A stretch of 64,000 bases of DNA, from contig NC_064759.1 of NCBI RefSeq assembly GCF_011397635.1, positions 23,894,428 to 23,958,427 on the forward strand, given 5' to 3'. The translations under genes were made by a program, and so were the position numbers. Below the pieces are notes generated by a model. That model saw only the letters and a list, made by a program, of their open reading frames with translations, had not been told where the DNA came from and ran no database searches. Numbering within the stretch: the stretch's first letter is position 1; each line of letters starts with the position of its first letter. Shown here in pieces: positions 62,976 through 64,000 of this stretch. The DNA is from Epinephelus fuscoguttatus (taxonomy: Eukaryota; Chordata; Actinopteri; Perciformes; Serranidae).

Positions 62976-64000
62976 AAACCTTATTTGCCCCACAAGTCTT
63001 CACCCCACTTGCATCACCTGACTAGACCACTTCCCCAACATTAGAAAACTCCACCCTTGAGGCCTGTGACTCTTTTCCCCTCCAAACATGCCAAGTAGAA
63101 CTAAGAGAGGGCTGATGTGTGTGCATATGGACTTTTCACTTTAATAAAGTTTTACTTTGTTAATCCTGTACGTATTATTTAAAGTTAACAGATTGTTTGG
63201 TGTCACTGTTCTAAGATTCCTAAGTTTAACCTGTAGTTGTATGAAGAGAAAGAGTAACACCATAACATGCATAAATGATGTAAATTAAATGATACCTAAT
63301 TTACTATTATTTTCATTATTATTGTTTAACATTATGCAGATATAGAAAAAAATCATCCGACAACCACCACTGAAGTGTTCAATTACCCTGTCTGTGATAA
63401 AATGTTGAAACAGCTCCCTGGATCCTGCGTGTTCGTGTGCACCCCATCAAATGTTCTAAGAGCAAGCGGCAGCTATTTTTTTTCAGCCCCTTTAAGTTCC
63501 ATATCACCTTAGCACTGCCTGGTTTGAGCTAGCCTCAGTTCTTTTCCATCAGAGAACATAAGAGCCCTGCAGACTTACTTTCCTCTTTACTGTAGTTAGA
63601 GTGGGATTTAGTCTGGGGTGTGCATGTCCTCCCTGTTTTGGCCAGCACTGACAGGAAAAGGTTGGCTCATTCTTTTGATGCTCTCTCGAAATTTGTAGAG
63701 ATACATTTTATGCCTCCATACTTCAATGATAACAATAAAAAAACACTGTAGAAAATGATTAAGGATAAAGGCACTGCACTCTGTTCAGATGTGACTGTAT
63801 GAACACAGAGCGAGAAAGCTGGGGAATCCACTCTGCTTTGATCACACACTAGATCATTTGGTGCCAAAATTAATTCATTATCAAAAGGCAAATTGTCCTG
63901 TGGGATATGCTGACTACACTCCTCTATTATGAATTCTCTCACATTGCCAGTGCGACTACTCTACAGACGGTATACTCAATAACATGTCTGGCCTGCAAAA

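Larger units (their letters stand above)
60574..64000. other. Intergenic region upstream of the PON cluster, no gene seen
   Basis: AT-rich DNA with repeat scraps: GGGGCCCAC/GGGCCC-rich pieces at 61,060 and 61,800, a (TAACA)n tract, and GGGCCCCACAT-type motifs at 62,600-62,810. The longest open frame (62,464-62,877) falls in those repeats and has no recognised domain. Confidence 0.6.

Overview
The window looks like nuclear DNA of a teleost fish, probably a percomorph. The evidence is compact multi-exon vertebrate genes with GT/AG introns, Rex1-like and Rex3 LINEs, a Tc1-like and a Harbinger-like transposon, many short inverted-repeat elements and long (CA)n tracts. There are no bacterial or phage features. 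All exon models were built by hand from splice sites, reading phase and family knowledge; nothing was aligned by computer.

Layout. (1) About 1-22,930, minus strand: epb41 (protein 4.1R), running off the left edge. It has a very long Lys/Glu-rich headpiece exon, a FERM/FA core and three downstream exons. Possible untranslated first exons lie near 16.8, 18.0 and 22.8 kb. (2) 22,930-27,200: intergenic DNA with an AT-rich tandem array and several mobile-element remnants. (3) 27,214-30,459, plus strand: a complete five-exon kcnk5 (TASK-2 two-pore K+ channel). (4) 30,771-60,573, minus strand: a tandem paraoxonase (PON) cluster, convergent with kcnk5. Three copies look intact, with nine exons each: A (356 codons), B (355) and D (356). 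A fourth copy, C, keeps only exons 1-3 and a broken exon 9. (5) 60,574-64,000: intergenic DNA with repeat fragments and no gene I can support.

The PON cluster is the most informative part. B and C share a nearly identical promoter, exons 1-3 and a Tc1-like element in intron 3. D lacks that Tc1 element but is almost identical to B at exon 9. A and B each carry a LINE in an intron: a Rex1-like copy in A and a Rex3 copy without its catalytic core in B. Both have visible 14-bp target-site duplications. A Harbinger-like element sits in the C copy; the matching empty site in B fixes its ends to the base. A promoter relic between A and B suggests another lost copy.

The three genes are not a pathway. 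Protein 4.1R links spectrin-actin to the membrane, KCNK5 is a pH- and volume-sensitive K+ leak channel, and PONs are calcium-dependent lactonases/esterases. I saw no wholly new system. The best leads are the PON duplication and deletion history, the 10-residue repeat and the long charged expansion in epb41, and Asn instead of Lys at the intracellular pH-sensor position of KCNK5.
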